From Saccharibacillus kuerlensis DSM 22868 (GTDB taxonomy: Bacteria; Bacillota; Bacilli; Paenibacillales; Paenibacillaceae), in NCBI RefSeq assembly GCF_000378145.1, contig NZ_KB899302.1:1-54160 (forward strand): a DNA stretch of 54,160 nucleotides, in the 5' to 3' direction. Below, piece after piece: positions 27,059 through 35,312 of this stretch (within the stretch, counting starts at the first letter, position 1; every line of letters begins with the position of its first letter). The position numbers and the translations under genes are program-made. The notes under the pieces were generated by a model that saw only the letters and a program-made list of their open reading frames with translations, was not told the DNA's origin and did not search any database.

Positions 27059-28217
27059 AAAATGGGGAAAATTGGCATCGCTCGGCGCAGTTGCGGTATT
27101 GTCTTTTTCCGTGCTGGCCGCCTGCGGCGACAAAGCCGATAATCAAGCGGTGAATACCGACGAGCCGGCAGTAACCGATAACACTGCAGTGACCGACAAC
27201 AGCAAGGTATTGGCCACATATGACGGGGGAACGATTACAGAGGATCAATTCAATACCGAATTGAACGTTATGAAATTCCTGCAGCCTGCTTATGCGTCGT
27301 TGATGGACTCGAGCGATATCAAGAATTCCATGCTGGACCAGCAGATCGCTTACAGCTACCTGCAGGGCAAAGCAACGGATGAAGAGAAGAAGGAAGGCGC
27401 CAGCATGGCGGACGAGCAGATTAGTCAGCTGAAGGCTCAGGTCGATCAAGCCCAACTGGACGAGCTGCTGAAGGCGCAAAATATTACTGAGGCGGATCTG
27501 AAGGCTTACATGACCCAGGTTATGACCGCTGTACACTATATGTCCAATCAAGTAGCGGATGAAGACGTGCAGGAGGAATACGATACGAATAAAGAATCGT
27601 ATATCACTGCGGACGTTCGTCATATTTTGATCAACTTCACCGATCCGGAAGGCAACGAACGGACCGACGCCGAAACGCTGAAGCTGGCTAAAGAAGCCAA
27701 GGCCAGAGTTGATGGCGGCGAAGATTTTGCTAAAGTTGCCGAGGAAGTTTCGGAAGATCCGGGTTCGGCTTCGAACGGCGGACTGTACGAAAATGCTTCG
27801 GTCAATCAATGGGTTGAAGCTTTCAAAAAAGCAGCCTTGGAACAGGAAATTGGTGTAGTGAGCGATCCGGTTAAAACGGAATATGGTTACCACATCATCA
27901 AGGTTGAGGACAGAGCAGACACGCTGACGGATGAAGTGAAAGAGTCGGTTCGCCAGACTCTTGCGTCCAACAAGCTGAACGATTTCATGGAGAATGAACT
28001 GGAAGGTATCACGAAGAGCAAGGAAGAGTTTGCCGCTGATGAAGAGCCGGCAGCTGAAGGCACGGAAACTGCACCGACTGAAGGCACAGAAACCGTACCA
28101 GCCGAAGGAACTGAAGATGCTCCGGCTGAAGGAACAGACGGAGCCGATCAAGGCGCGGCACCTGACGCATCTGGTGATGCAGGCACGTCGACCGACACGA
28201 CAACAGACGGCAAGTAA
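27039..28217 (+). CDS. PrsA-like foldase lipoprotein (parvulin peptidyl-prolyl isomerase)
   Basis: A 392-residue membrane-anchored chaperone expected to help fold secreted proteins outside the cell. The signal ends in the lipobox VLAAC (Cys ~29). A SurA-type N-terminal helical region spans ~45-185, the parvulin PPIase domain ~188-291 (DVRHILINF to YGYHIIKVED), and the tail (~325-392) is acidic, built of repeats like EGTETAPT / EGTEDAPA. AAGGGAG lies six bases before ATG 27039; ATG 27042 is equally possible. Its start overlaps mfd, implying translational coupling. In B. subtilis a foldase gene (yacD) sits after hslO, where none is found here. Confidence 0.9.
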   Translation: MMQLNHKKWGKLASLGAVAVLSFSVLAACGDKADNQAVNTDEPAVTDNTAVTDNSKVLATYDGGTITEDQFNTELNVMKFLQPAYASLMDSSDIKNSMLDQQIAYSYLQGKATDEEKKEGASMADEQISQLKAQVDQAQLDELLKAQNITEADLKAYMTQVMTAVHYMSNQVADEDVQEEYDTNKESYITADVRHILINFTDPEGNERTDAETLKLAKEAKARVDGGEDFAKVAEEVSEDPGSASNGGLYENASVNQWVEAFKKAALEQEIGVVSDPVKTEYGYHIIKVEDRADTLTDEVKESVRQTLASNKLNDFMENELEGITKSKEEFAADEEPAAEGTETAPTEGTETVPAEGTEDAPAEGTDGADQGAAPDASGDAGTSTDTTTDGK

Positions 28218-28238
28218 GCCAAGAATATCCGACAGAAG

Positions 28239-28292
28239 CAAAAACGGCCGGTTTGTTTCGTGTGCATATGCACCGGACGAGCCGGCCATTTC
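28239..28292 (+). terminator. Stem-loop after the foldase gene
   Basis: ACGGCCGG and CCGGCC, with GTGCATATGCAC inside, form a long stem without a T-run. Confidence 0.45.
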
Positions 28293-28332
28293 TGGAATTC
28301 TGAGCGCCCGGCATTTATTATAGACGGATAGG

Positions 28333-28363
28333 AAATAGCGCGGATTTCACGCGCTATTTTTTT
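28333..28363 (+). terminator. Intrinsic terminator before yabM
   Basis: AAATAGCGCG pairs perfectly with CGCGCTATTT and is followed by TTTT. It closes the mfd-foldase unit. The spoVT gene expected in this gap is absent. Confidence 0.85.
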
Positions 28364-28396
28364 GGGTCCAAAAGGGTAGGGAAAGGAGGACGCGGT

Positions 28397-30052
28397 TTGA
28401 AAACGTCCGCTTCATCGGGATTGTTGAGAGGTGCTTTTATTCTCGGATTTGCAGCGATCTTATCCAAGTTGATCGGTACGCTGCAGAAAATCCCGCTGCA
28501 AAATATCGGTGGAGACAGCGTGTTTGGTATCTACACGACTGTTTACTCGTTCTATACGTTTCTAGCGGTATTTGTAACGACCGCCCTTCCGGTTGCGATC
28601 TCAAAATATGTAGCTGAACGTACTGCCGGTGCGGACGAGAAAGGCGTACGTACCGTACTGTGGGCAGGAATGTTGACCGCATGCGGCGCTGGTCTTCTGA
28701 TGGCGCTGGGCATGTGGTTCTGCGCACCGCTGTTGTCTGACTGGATCGGCAGTGAGCACACGCTGCTGCCGATCCGAGCCGTGTCGCTCGCCCTGCTCGT
28801 CGTTCCGCCTATGGCTGCGCTAAGAGGTTTCTTTCAAGGTCTGCAGCAGGCACTGCCTACGGCCGTATCGCAAATATCGGAACAGGTGCTTCGAGTAGGC
28901 CTCATGGTAGCGCTGCTGCTGACATTGAACGCGACAGGCGCATCGGATGAACGCATCGCGGCCGGAGCGGCGCTCGGTTCCTTAGGCGGTGGTCTGGCCG
29001 GTCTGAGTGTCATGCTGCTGTTCTGGCGGCGCTACAATCGTATCCGTAAGGCGAAAAAGTTCGGTTTTGCGGATGAAGTTCGAGCGAGCGCTGAAGCGGT
29101 ATCGGGGCCGCAGGTTCGTACTGTGGGCGTTTGGGTTAAACGGCTGTTGATCTATGCCCTGCCTGTATTCGTCGGTTCATTGTCTCAACCCCTGCTGGGA
29201 TTGGTCGATACGCTGACTGTACCGCGGCTTCTTCAAGATGCAGGTTGGAATGACTTGGCTTCGATGGAGCAGTTCGGTGTCTATAACCGAGGTATTCCGC
29301 TCGTGCAAATCGTGTTCATGCTGGCAACCTCATTGTCTATGCTGCTGCTGCCGGCAATAGCTGATGCGAAGGCACGCGGTGAAGAAGAAAGAATTGCTGT
29401 GTCGACAAGTGTTGCGCTGCGCTGGCTCTGGATGCTTGGACTGACAGCCGCTGCCGGACTGGCTGTTCTGGCTGCTCCGGTCAATATTATGCTGTATGCG
29501 GACACCGAAGGAACAACTGCGCTGCGTTGGACCGCCTTTTCCGCTGTAGGCGGCACGCTGGGCATCGTCTCAGCCTCGCTTCTTCAAGGAATGGGCGCGG
29601 TCCGGGCCCCCGCCTTGTTCCTGCTTGTCTCAGCCTTATTGAAGCTGTTGCTTAATCTACTGCTGATTCCGCATATGGGCATTTCTGGCGCTGCGCTGGC
29701 CGGCGCCGTATCTTACCTGGCCGCCGCACTGTTCGGCGTCCTGCTGCTCGCCCGTCTGACGGGGCTGCGCGGCCGTGTCAGCCGTACGATTCTTCAGCCC
29801 CTGCTGCTGGCTGGGCTGACGGCGCTGGCTGCTTATGCAGCCAGCCTGCTGTGCAGCGGGCTGCTGTCCGCTGCCGGGCTCAGCGGCCGTATAGGTGCGC
29901 TGCTGACGAGCGTTACCGGCGTAGCTGCGGGTGTCATTGCCTTTGCCGTCGCGCTCGTCTATACCCGTGCGGTCTCGGATGCGGAGCTGTCCGCACTTCC
30001 CGGCGGTGCGAAACTCACTGCCCTGGCACGGCGTATGCGGCGCGAAGTCTAG
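28397..30052 (+). CDS. yabM: MurJ/SpoVB-type polysaccharide flippase (YabM)
   Basis: A 551-residue multi-pass membrane protein of the MATE/MurJ-like (MVF) superfamily, predicted to move lipid-linked wall or polysaccharide precursors across the membrane. It opens with GAFILGFAAILSKLIGTLQK and has about 14 hydrophobic segments. B. subtilis YabM (ShoA) is the counterpart at this position and SpoVB is a relative; the substrate is unknown. TTG 28397 follows AAAGGAGG. Base composition of the last 400 bases is richer in G+C than its neighbours. Confidence 0.87.
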   Translation: MKTSASSGLLRGAFILGFAAILSKLIGTLQKIPLQNIGGDSVFGIYTTVYSFYTFLAVFVTTALPVAISKYVAERTAGADEKGVRTVLWAGMLTACGAGLLMALGMWFCAPLLSDWIGSEHTLLPIRAVSLALLVVPPMAALRGFFQGLQQALPTAVSQISEQVLRVGLMVALLLTLNATGASDERIAAGAALGSLGGGLAGLSVMLLFWRRYNRIRKAKKFGFADEVRASAEAVSGPQVRTVGVWVKRLLIYALPVFVGSLSQPLLGLVDTLTVPRLLQDAGWNDLASMEQFGVYNRGIPLVQIVFMLATSLSMLLLPAIADAKARGEEERIAVSTSVALRWLWMLGLTAAAGLAVLAAPVNIMLYADTEGTTALRWTAFSAVGGTLGIVSASLLQGMGAVRAPALFLLVSALLKLLLNLLLIPHMGISGAALAGAVSYLAAALFGVLLLARLTGLRGRVSRTILQPLLLAGLTALAAYAASLLCSGLLSAAGLSGRIGALLTSVTGVAAGVIAFAVALVYTRAVSDAELSALPGGAKLTALARRMRREV

Positions 30053-30117
30053 GCTGCGGTGCCTACGCCGAACAGCTGTTTCAGGCTTGTCGTTTGTAGC
30101 GCGAAGAAACTCGGCAA

Positions 30118-30168
30118 GTATCCTGCGGACCGATCATGTTTTTCGATCGGGCTGAGCTTGCAGGATCA
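30118..30168. repeat. Nested inverted repeat between yabM and mazG
   Basis: The outer arms ATCCTGC (30120-30126) and GCAGGAT (30160-30166) enclose the inner arms CCGATC and GATCGG. No T-run follows; it may be a weak terminator or a cruciform. The rest of the 240-base gap shows nothing else. Confidence 0.5.
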
Positions 30169-30292
30169 AGAAGAGGTTTGAATTTCTTTTTTTGAATGCG
30201 GGAACGTATGTGCGTGTTTGGGATTCGCAATTCACCGAAACCCGTGATATAGTGGTAAAATGCGAGGTGCAGCGGAAGGAGAGGAATCGGCA

Positions 30293-31771
30293 ATGAGTAC
30301 AGGAATTACGGTTGTCGGGCTTGGTTCGGGAGATCCCGATCAGCTGACGTTGGGCATATGGAAAATTCTTCAGGGAGCGAGCCGGATTTATGTGCGAACG
30401 CAGGAACATCCGGTTATGAAACGCATCGCCGAAGAGGGAATATCTTTTGAATCGTTCGACTCCGTGTACGAAGATAACGGTTCATTCGGCGATGTATACG
30501 AGAGTATCGCCCGCAGGCTGATCGAGCTGGCGGCCGGAAGCGAACTTATCTATGCTCTGCCGGGTCATCCGATGGTGGCTGAGAAGACAGTGCTTCTGCT
30601 GCGCGAGTATGCAGCAGAAGCAGGAGTTCCTCTGAAGGTGCTGGGCGGGGAGAGTTTCCTGGATCAGGCGTTTGTTCGACTCGGTTTCGATCCGATTGAA
30701 GGGTTCCAGCTTTTGGATTCTTCGGACGTCAATGCGGAAAGTCTTCGCCCTTCCCTGCATACGCTGATCGGTCAAGTGTACGATTCGCTGACCGCTTCCG
30801 AGGTTAAACTCGGATTGATGGAAGTCTATCCCGACGATCATCCAGTTATTGTAGGCCATGCGCTTGGAGTAGAGGGAGAAGAGCAAATTGTGAAGGTTCC
30901 TCTATACGAGATTGATCGGCTGGAAGGCTACGGCAATCTGTCGCTGGTCTACATACCGCGGAGCGAAGAAGATTCTCTGCGAGCCGGCAGCTTTGCGAGG
31001 CTGCACGAGATCGTCGGAATTCTGCGCAGTCCAGGCGGCTGTCCATGGGACATGGAGCAGACACACGCTTCGATTCGCAAAAATTTGATCGAAGAAACGT
31101 ATGAAGTGCTGGAGACGATCGATGAAGACGATCCCGACCATATGCGCGAAGAGCTGGGCGACCTGCTGCTGCAGATCATGCTGCATTCCCGTATGGAAGA
31201 GGAGGTCGGCACGTTCAATGTCTACGACGTAATTCGCGGGTTGAACGAGAAGCTGATTTTCCGTCATCCGCACGTCTTCGGCGACAAGTCTGCGGACAAC
31301 GCCGAGGAAGCGCTGAAGAGTTGGGACGCCATGAAGTCCGAAGAGAAAAAGCTCAAGGGAGAGTCCAAGTCCGAAGCTTCTCTGTTGGACGGCGTTCCAA
31401 AAGATCTGCCTGCCCTTATGAAGGCGTACAAGCTGCAGAAGAAGGCAGCGAAAGCCGGCTTCGACTGGGATAAGATTGAAGATGTGCTGGCTAAAATCGA
31501 GGAAGAGCTGGAAGAGATCCGTGCCGGATTGGCCGAGGGGGATGACTCCGAGGCACTTAAGCTCGAACTGGGCGATCTTCTGTTTTCCGCAGTCAATGCG
31601 GCCCGATTCTTGAATGCCGATCCGGAAGAAGCGCTGTCTCTTGTCAATGACAAGTTCCGCCGCCGTTTCCGCTACATCGAAGACAGGCTGCGCGAAAAAG
31701 GAAGCTCGCCGCAAACCAGCACGCTTGCGGAAATGGATGCCCTTTGGAACGAAGCCAAGGCGGCAGAATAA
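30293..31771 (+). CDS. yabN: YabN: tetrapyrrole-methylase domain fused to MazG nucleotide pyrophosphohydrolase
   Basis: A 492-residue fusion. The N-terminal ~220 residues form a tetrapyrrole methylase-like domain (VVGLGSGDPDQLTLG at ~6-20; LPGHPMVAE near 90). The C-terminal half carries two MazG modules; the first has PGGCPWDMEQTH (~247-258) and the metal-binding EETYE ... EELGDLLLQ pattern. MazG cleaves NTPs to NMP and PPi, cleaning damaged or excess nucleotides. The ATG at 30293 follows GGAAGGAGAGG; an in-frame ATG at 30260 lies upstream of that site. Confidence 0.93.
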   Translation: MSTGITVVGLGSGDPDQLTLGIWKILQGASRIYVRTQEHPVMKRIAEEGISFESFDSVYEDNGSFGDVYESIARRLIELAAGSELIYALPGHPMVAEKTVLLLREYAAEAGVPLKVLGGESFLDQAFVRLGFDPIEGFQLLDSSDVNAESLRPSLHTLIGQVYDSLTASEVKLGLMEVYPDDHPVIVGHALGVEGEEQIVKVPLYEIDRLEGYGNLSLVYIPRSEEDSLRAGSFARLHEIVGILRSPGGCPWDMEQTHASIRKNLIEETYEVLETIDEDDPDHMREELGDLLLQIMLHSRMEEEVGTFNVYDVIRGLNEKLIFRHPHVFGDKSADNAEEALKSWDAMKSEEKKLKGESKSEASLLDGVPKDLPALMKAYKLQKKAAKAGFDWDKIEDVLAKIEEELEEIRAGLAEGDDSEALKLELGDLLFSAVNAARFLNADPEEALSLVNDKFRRRFRYIEDRLREKGSSPQTSTLAEMDALWNEAKAAE

Positions 31772-32175
31772 ACAGCCGATTGTTCCGAAACCAAACGCGC
31801 AGCAAAAGACCAGGTCGGGCCGATATTTGCGATCATGGCGTACTGCATGAGCACACAAAATTTGCCATACGTTCGTTCGCGAAAGAGGAATCTGCGTTAT
31901 TATCCAGAATATGAGAATACAGCGCAGGTTGACGTACGAGCTATAAGCAGCCGACTTCGAATAAGCGGCAAGCCCGGACATTTCGGTCCTGCCGGAGCCT
32001 TGATTTCGAAGAAGGATTCCAATTACGGATAACCGCGGCAGCACAGACAATTTCGTGCTCTGCTTATCATTATTATTCAGCGTCTCGCTTTCGGTGAGGC
32101 CTGCTCGGATTTTACCCGGCAGCCGGAGCCGAAGCAAGAAAACGCGATTTTAAAATCCCGGGAGGAATGAAACTA
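31772..32175. other. Intergenic region before hup
   Basis: About 400 bases with no convincing gene. A weak 65-codon frame (31835-32032) lacks a ribosome site and has no family resemblance. A bulged hairpin (GCAGCAC / GTGCTCTGC, ~32038-32065) and a CGTCTCGC / GTGAGGC stem (~32080-32100) lie upstream of hup. A hup promoter probably lies here, but no confident -35/-10 pair is visible. Confidence 0.5.
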
Positions 32176-32448
32176 ATGAATAAAACCGAACTGATCAACA
32201 GCATTGCAGAAAAAAGTGGAGTAGGCAAAAAAGAAGTTGAAGCCGTATTGAACGGTTTCATGGACGGCGTAACCGAAGCTCTGGCAAGCGGAGATAAGGT
32301 TCAGCTGATCGGTTTCGGTACGTTCGAAACTCGTAAGCGTGCTGGCCGCACTGGTCGTAACCCGCAAACCGGCGAGCCAATCACTATTGCCGAGTCTAGC
32401 GTTCCTGCATTCAAAGCGGGCAACAAACTCAAAGACGCGGTTAAGTAA
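32176..32448 (+). CDS. hup: HU family DNA-binding protein
   Basis: A 90-residue histone-like protein that bends and compacts DNA as a homodimer. MNKTELINSIAEKSG opens the family; the signature IGFGTFETRKRAGRTGRNPQ (~42-61) and the terminal PAFKAGNKLKDAVK are intact. The ATG at 32176 is chosen because it matches known HU N-termini and GGGAGGA lies nine bases upstream; an ATG at 32167 directly abuts that site. rqcP follows two bases after the stop. In Bacillus hbs is elsewhere. Confidence 0.97.
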   Translation: MNKTELINSIAEKSGVGKKEVEAVLNGFMDGVTEALASGDKVQLIGFGTFETRKRAGRTGRNPQTGEPITIAESSVPAFKAGNKLKDAVK

Positions 32449-32450
32449 TC

Positions 32451-32729
32451 ATGCGTGTCGATAAATTCCTGAAAGTGTCCAGGCTTATCAAGCGGCGTAC
32501 TGTAGCGAAGGACGTGTCCGAGCAGGGCCGTGTTCTGATCAACGGCCGCGAAGCCAAGCCAAGCGCTTCGGTGAAAGTCGGCGACGAAATTACTGTACAG
32601 TTCGGCCAGAAGCTTGTTACCGTTCGGGTCGAACGAATCGCCGACACGACCCGCAAAGACGAGGCTGCAGGCATGTATACCGTTGTGAAGGAAGAACCTC
32701 TTCCGAGAGAAGATGGGTTTAATTTCTAA
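32451..32729 (+). CDS. rqcP: RqcP (YabO) S4-domain ribosome quality-control factor
   Basis: A 92-residue S4 RNA-binding protein (MRVDKFLKVSRLIKRRTVAK). RqcP binds stalled 50S-peptidyl-tRNA complexes together with RqcH and supports poly-alanine tailing. It starts two bases after the hup stop, without an obvious ribosome site of its own, so it is probably translationally coupled to hup. The yabP and yabQ sporulation genes that follow in spore formers are missing. Confidence 0.93.
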   Translation: MRVDKFLKVSRLIKRRTVAKDVSEQGRVLINGREAKPSASVKVGDEITVQFGQKLVTVRVERIADTTRKDEAAGMYTVVKEEPLPREDGFNF

Positions 32730-32767
32730 CGTCCGATTGGCTGTAAGACTCGCATCAGCCGAATTAT

Positions 32768-32799
32768 GGTGTTTCCGTTTCGACGGAAGCGCCTTTTTT
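32768..32799 (+). terminator. Terminator after rqcP
   Basis: GGTGTTTCCGT and ACGGAAGCGCC form the stem, followed by TTTTTT. Confidence 0.85.
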
Positions 32800-32880
32800 G
32801 TCATAAATTTAATTTTTTCGCGTCATAATGCCTTTTTTTGTGTTAATGTTTAAGATAGCTGAACAAGTTAGGTAAGAGAG

Positions 32881-32914
32881 ACTATTGACTGTGTCCCTAC
32901 ACGTCAATAATAGT
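32881..32914. promoter_or_regulatory. Palindrome / candidate promoter upstream of divIC
   Basis: ACTATTGAC (32881-32889) mirrors GTCAATAATAGT (32903-32914). The same DNA holds TTGACT, 17 bases, TAATAG, a possible sigma-A promoter overlapping the palindrome. The rest of the 318-base gap is AT-rich without a gene. Confidence 0.4.
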
Positions 32915-33047
32915 TCCGATGCTCTATTTATCTTGTCGGCCTGCTTACCGATAAAGAGTTGAAGCGTCTACAGATTTCGTTTTCAAGGGGAGTTTGTCCC
33001 TGCATACTTACATAACAGCCGGCAGCAGGCCGGAGAAGGAGGGTTCC

Positions 33048-33440
33048 ATGAGAGCGACTTCCGCAGCAACCAAACCGAATAGGCAGCATCCTGATCAATC
33101 ACCTAAGACTACCCGGACCGAGGTTCGGCGCACTTCTTCGAATCGGCAGCAAAGCGGCAAGAAGCGTCTCCGTTTATGGGCCGTCCTCATGATTTCTCTG
33201 TTCGGGTGGGCCGGATATACGTTAATCGGCCAATCTTCGGCTATTGCAGAAAAAACCGCACGTTTGGAAGAAGTGCAAGCGGTCAAAGCGGGAAGCGAAA
33301 CGAAGTTAAATGAAATTCAAGCAGAGATCAAGCGTCTACAGGATCCTGAATATATTCAGCAAATCGCTCGTAAAGAGTACAATATGTTCAAACCGGAAGA
33401 GATCCCGATCCGGGTTACCGGAGAAGGTGGAGGACAGTAG
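33048..33440 (+). CDS. divIC: Septum formation initiator DivIC
   Basis: A 130-residue bitopic division protein that works with DivIB and FtsL at the septum. A basic cytoplasmic tail of ~42 residues precedes one membrane segment (LWAVLMISLFGWAGYTLIG, ~43-61) and an external coiled coil (~66-100) ending in the conserved YIQQIARKEYNMFKPEEIP. The ATG at 33048 follows AAGGAGG. The cytoplasmic tail is unusually rich in Gln, Thr, Arg and Ser. Confidence 0.93.
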   Translation: MRATSAATKPNRQHPDQSPKTTRTEVRRTSSNRQQSGKKRLRLWAVLMISLFGWAGYTLIGQSSAIAEKTARLEEVQAVKAGSETKLNEIQAEIKRLQDPEYIQQIARKEYNMFKPEEIPIRVTGEGGGQ

Positions 33441-33566
33441 CTTTTATGCAGTTTTGCGCGGTTTTGTTTGTTGACCGCGGATTGCGCTTCCGTTATAATC
33501 AAATCACCGCAGACCCGAATTTGACTGATTCGGCTGTATATTTTTAAGGGAGGATCATTTTATTCT

Positions 33567-34127
33567 ATGGCAATTGAAGTGGGCACCAAATTAGAGGGCA
33601 AAGTGACAGGCATCACGCATTTTGGAGCATTTGTGGATTTGTCCGGAGGTGTCACGGGTCTCGTTCACATTTCGGAAATCGCTGACAACTATGTAAAAGA
33701 TGTGAATGATCACCTGAAGATTGGCGATATGGTGACAGTTAAAGTCATTAACGTCGACAAAGACGGCAAGATCGGATTGTCCATCAAGCAAACGGTGGAT
33801 CGGCCTGCCGGCTCTGCTCCTGCGCCATCTTCCCGTCCACCAAGACAAGACCGCGGTCCTAGCAGCGGCGGTAGTGGCGGCGGCGAACGGTTTAGTGGCG
33901 GTGGCGGTAGCGGCGGCGGTGGTGGATTCAACCGCGGCGGTAGCGGCGGTGGCAGACCTTCGAGACCCCCTGGCGGCGGTAAACCTGCATTCGGCAAGCC
34001 CGCATTCGGTAAGCCTACGTTCGATGATAAATTGTCCCGTTTCCTTAAGGACAGCGAAGAAAGAATTTCTTCGATCAAGAAAAACACGGAATCCAAGCGT
34101 GGAGGCCGTGGCGCCAAAAGATCGTAA
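33567..34127 (+). CDS. yabR: YabR S1-domain RNA-binding protein with glycine-rich tail
   Basis: A 186-residue protein. Residues 1-75 are one S1 domain (GTKLEGKVTGITHFGAFVDL ... GLSIKQTV), the general-stress YugI/YabR type that contacts RNA or the ribosome. Residues ~85-150 are a low-complexity Gly/Ser/Arg/Pro segment with GGSGGG blocks and PAFGKPAFGKPTF repeats. The C-terminal ~35 residues are charged, ending in RGGRGAKRS. B. subtilis YabR (128 residues) lacks such a long glycine tract. GGGAGGA lies about 14 bases before the ATG, a long spacing, but no better start exists. Confidence 0.9.
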   Translation: MAIEVGTKLEGKVTGITHFGAFVDLSGGVTGLVHISEIADNYVKDVNDHLKIGDMVTVKVINVDKDGKIGLSIKQTVDRPAGSAPAPSSRPPRQDRGPSSGGSGGGERFSGGGGSGGGGGFNRGGSGGGRPSRPPGGGKPAFGKPAFGKPTFDDKLSRFLKDSEERISSIKKNTESKRGGRGAKRS

Positions 34128-34141
34128 TTATAGCCTCAAAC

Positions 34142-34178
34142 ACCGCGAATGGCTCAGCTCAGCTGCTCGCGGTTTTTT
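34142..34178 (+). terminator. yabR terminator
   Basis: ACCGCGA and TCGCGGT followed by TTTTTT. Confidence 0.85.
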
Positions 34179-34232
34179 GCTTTGTACGTGAAGCCTTCAG
34201 CAAACGGCCTGCATCCTCCGATAAATACAAAG

Positions 34233-34280
34233 AACATCCTCGACCGAACTTCGCAAGAATGATGTTCGGTCAGGGACGTT
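34233..34280. repeat. Imperfect 17-base inverted repeat at the spoIIE-less junction
   Basis: The left arm 34233-34249 (ending GACCGAAC) and right arm 34264-34280 (starting GTTCGGTC) match in 14 of 17 positions across a 14-base loop. No T-run follows in either direction. It occupies the gap where spoIIE lies in related spore formers. Confidence 0.55.
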
Positions 34281-34350
34281 GTGATACACTGGTTGCGAAT
34301 GACGGATTTGGAATTTCGTCGGAATTGCACCGGAAAGGACGGGATGGCAG

Positions 34351-35274
34351 GTGGCTGCACCAGATTTACCCGGATTTACGCCGGGCACGGTTGTAACCGG
34401 AGCTTCCCAGGGCGGGCAATACAAAATTCAATCACTGATTGGTCGGGGGGCAAATGGGAACGTATATCTTGTCCGAACCGCCAACGGACAGCAGGCTGCG
34501 CTGAAAGCAGGACCGGAAAAGCCCGAGCTTAAAGCGGAAGTTGAAATGCTGGTGGAGCTGAAGAAGCGCGAATTGGAGAATGGGATTCGCCGTTCATTCC
34601 TGCTTGATGCCGATCGATTCGTAACGAATGGACGATCGATTCCTTTTTACGTGATGAAATTTGTTCGCGGCATACCGATTGATGCTTATATCCGCAAATA
34701 CGGTTATCGTCAGGTCGGCCCTGCAGGTCTTGAACTGCTGGATAAGCTGTCGGGACTGCACCGTGCGGGTTTTATATTTGGTGATCTCAAGCCCTGCCAC
34801 GTGCTGGTTGAAGAAAGCGGCGAAGTGGAGTTGGTCGATTACGGGGGAGCCAGTCCGGTCGGAAGCAGCGTTAAACAGTACAGCGGCTGGTATGATCGCA
34901 AGTATTGGAATGCGGGCAGTCGGACGGCTGATCCCGGTTACGATTTATTTGCATTTGCCGTACTCTGCCTGCACGTCTTTGACGAACGCAGTCTGCGTCG
35001 GCTCGACGCTTCTCTGCTGCCGCAGACACGCAGTGCGGAAGACCTTGTACAGCTGGCGGGAAAGATCCCTGCGCTGCAAACGTTTGAGCCTTGGTTCAAG
35101 CGTGCACTGTATGGCGGCTTCACTACGTCCAAAGAGGCGTACATGCAGTGGCAGGCGCTCTGCAGGCGTTACCCAGCCGATAGACGTAAAGGAGCCTCAA
35201 AGCTGCTCATAGCTGCATTTTGCAGCTCACTGCTGCTGCTCGGAGCCGTACTGTATGCGGCGTTCTCGCTGTAA
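34351..35274 (+). CDS. yabT: YabT-type membrane Ser/Thr protein kinase
   Basis: A 307-residue bacterial Hanks-type kinase. The glycine loop GRGANGNV is at 31-38, the ATP lysine is K52, the catalytic loop GDLKP is at 144-148 (D145, K147; the usual HRD is replaced by FGD), and DYG (163-165) stands for DFG. A C-terminal hydrophobic segment (~284-306) anchors it to the membrane with the kinase inside. B. subtilis YabT is DNA-activated, phosphorylates RecA and AbrB, and acts during spore development. It begins with GTG about ten bases after AAAGGAC. Here it survives without spoIIE. Confidence 0.88.
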   Translation: MAAPDLPGFTPGTVVTGASQGGQYKIQSLIGRGANGNVYLVRTANGQQAALKAGPEKPELKAEVEMLVELKKRELENGIRRSFLLDADRFVTNGRSIPFYVMKFVRGIPIDAYIRKYGYRQVGPAGLELLDKLSGLHRAGFIFGDLKPCHVLVEESGEVELVDYGGASPVGSSVKQYSGWYDRKYWNAGSRTADPGYDLFAFAVLCLHVFDERSLRRLDASLLPQTRSAEDLVQLAGKIPALQTFEPWFKRALYGGFTTSKEAYMQWQALCRRYPADRRKGASKLLIAAFCSSLLLLGAVLYAAFSL

Positions 35275-35312
35275 GGGCGAAGAGGCGGCGGTGAGACGAA
35301 TGGAGGCCTGGG

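Noticed and set aside
31835-32032. 65-codon frame between mazG and hup
   Set aside because: No ribosome site and no recognisable protein features.
30902-32137. 411-codon open frame opposite mazG
   Set aside because: A shadow of mazG extending into a non-coding gap; composition unlike a real protein.
34128-34350. tRNA genes in the yabR-yabT gap, as near spoIIE in Bacillus
   Set aside because: No cloverleaf, T-loop (GGTTCGAAT) or CCA-like end is present; only a palindrome.
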